Source: Volvariella volvacea V23
Taxonomy: Eukaryota; Basidiomycota; Agaricomycetes; Agaricales; Pluteaceae
Direction: 5' to 3'
Assembly: GCA_000349905.1 (NCBI GenBank)
Contig: KB722763.1
Location: forward strand, 35,770-99,769
DNA: 64,000 nucleotides
Of this stretch, positions 63,823 through 64,000 are shown piece by piece. The notes under the pieces were generated by a model, which was not told where the DNA came from, made no database searches, and worked only from the letters and a program-made list of their open reading frames with translations. The stretch's first letter is position 1; each line of letters opens with the position of its first letter. The translations under genes and the position numbers were made by a program.

Positions 63823-64000
63823 TTGGTCGGATAGAACAATGGGAACATTACATATACCTATTTGGATAAGGACACGCGCTCCTGTTCTCGAATATTACCT
63901 TTGTGTTCAATTTCAGCATCAGTCACATCAACGAGAGAGGTCCACGAGAATACCCAAATCCGGCATTCGCCGACCACGTTAGTGGATCGAGGACTTGCAT

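Overview
The window is nuclear DNA of a filamentous fungus, most likely an agaricomycete basidiomycete; a Rhizoctonia/Ceratobasidiaceae-like genome would fit, but that is inference. The signs are many short GT-AG introns per gene (mostly about 45-70 bases), fungal families (TVP38, pirin-like, questin-oxidase-like, DUF6534-like, VSB1-like SulP with a cyclic-nucleotide domain, GH115, AA7-like flavo-oxidase), and no bacterial operon or ribosome-binding layout. A run of 100 N at 53161-53260 is an assembly gap. Exon joins were made by eye from splice signals and family conservation. For the AlkB-like, pirin-like and three questin-oxidase-like genes, the spliced lengths divide exactly by three.

Layout. 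0-7 kb: a multi-pass membrane protein with unresolved 5' end (+), an AlkB-type 2OG-Fe(II) dioxygenase (-), a pirin-like bicupin (-) and a TVP38/DedA Golgi membrane protein (-). 8-25.5 kb: a mostly plus-strand metabolic block with an AA7/BBE-like FAD oxidase, a secreted GH115 alpha-glucuronidase, a DUF6534-like membrane protein, an AKR13-type aldo/keto reductase, a class II aldolase and the first questin-oxidase-like gene, plus one F-box-like gene on the minus strand. 26-37.5 kb: a membrane protein (-), O-acetylhomoserine sulfhydrylase (-), a Lys/Glu-rich protein (+), an ornithine cyclodeaminase/mu-crystallin (-), an F-box gene (-), a truncated duplicate of its 3' end, and a frameshifted ORF of unknown family. 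38-48 kb: a VSB1-like SulP-STAS-cNMP transporter (+) and a RhoGEF (-). 47.8-56.5 kb is gene-poor: it holds one F-box gene (+) and the gap. 56.5-64 kb: a His-rich ZIP metal transporter (-) and a head-to-tail pair of questin-oxidase-like genes (+).

The most interesting signal is the set of three intact questin-oxidase-like genes (510, 498 and 470 codons). They keep the same four intron positions and the same His/Lys set, which suggests a metal-dependent oxygenase family expanded by DNA-level duplication. GH115 and the AA7-like oxidase are neighbours and could both act on plant-wall sugars; the AKR and aldolase also sit together. Whether these form one pathway cannot be decided from sequence. 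Three genes show reading-frame problems that could be assembly errors or real decay: the AKR at intron 1, the VSB1-like gene at a C run, and the unknown ORF at a G run.
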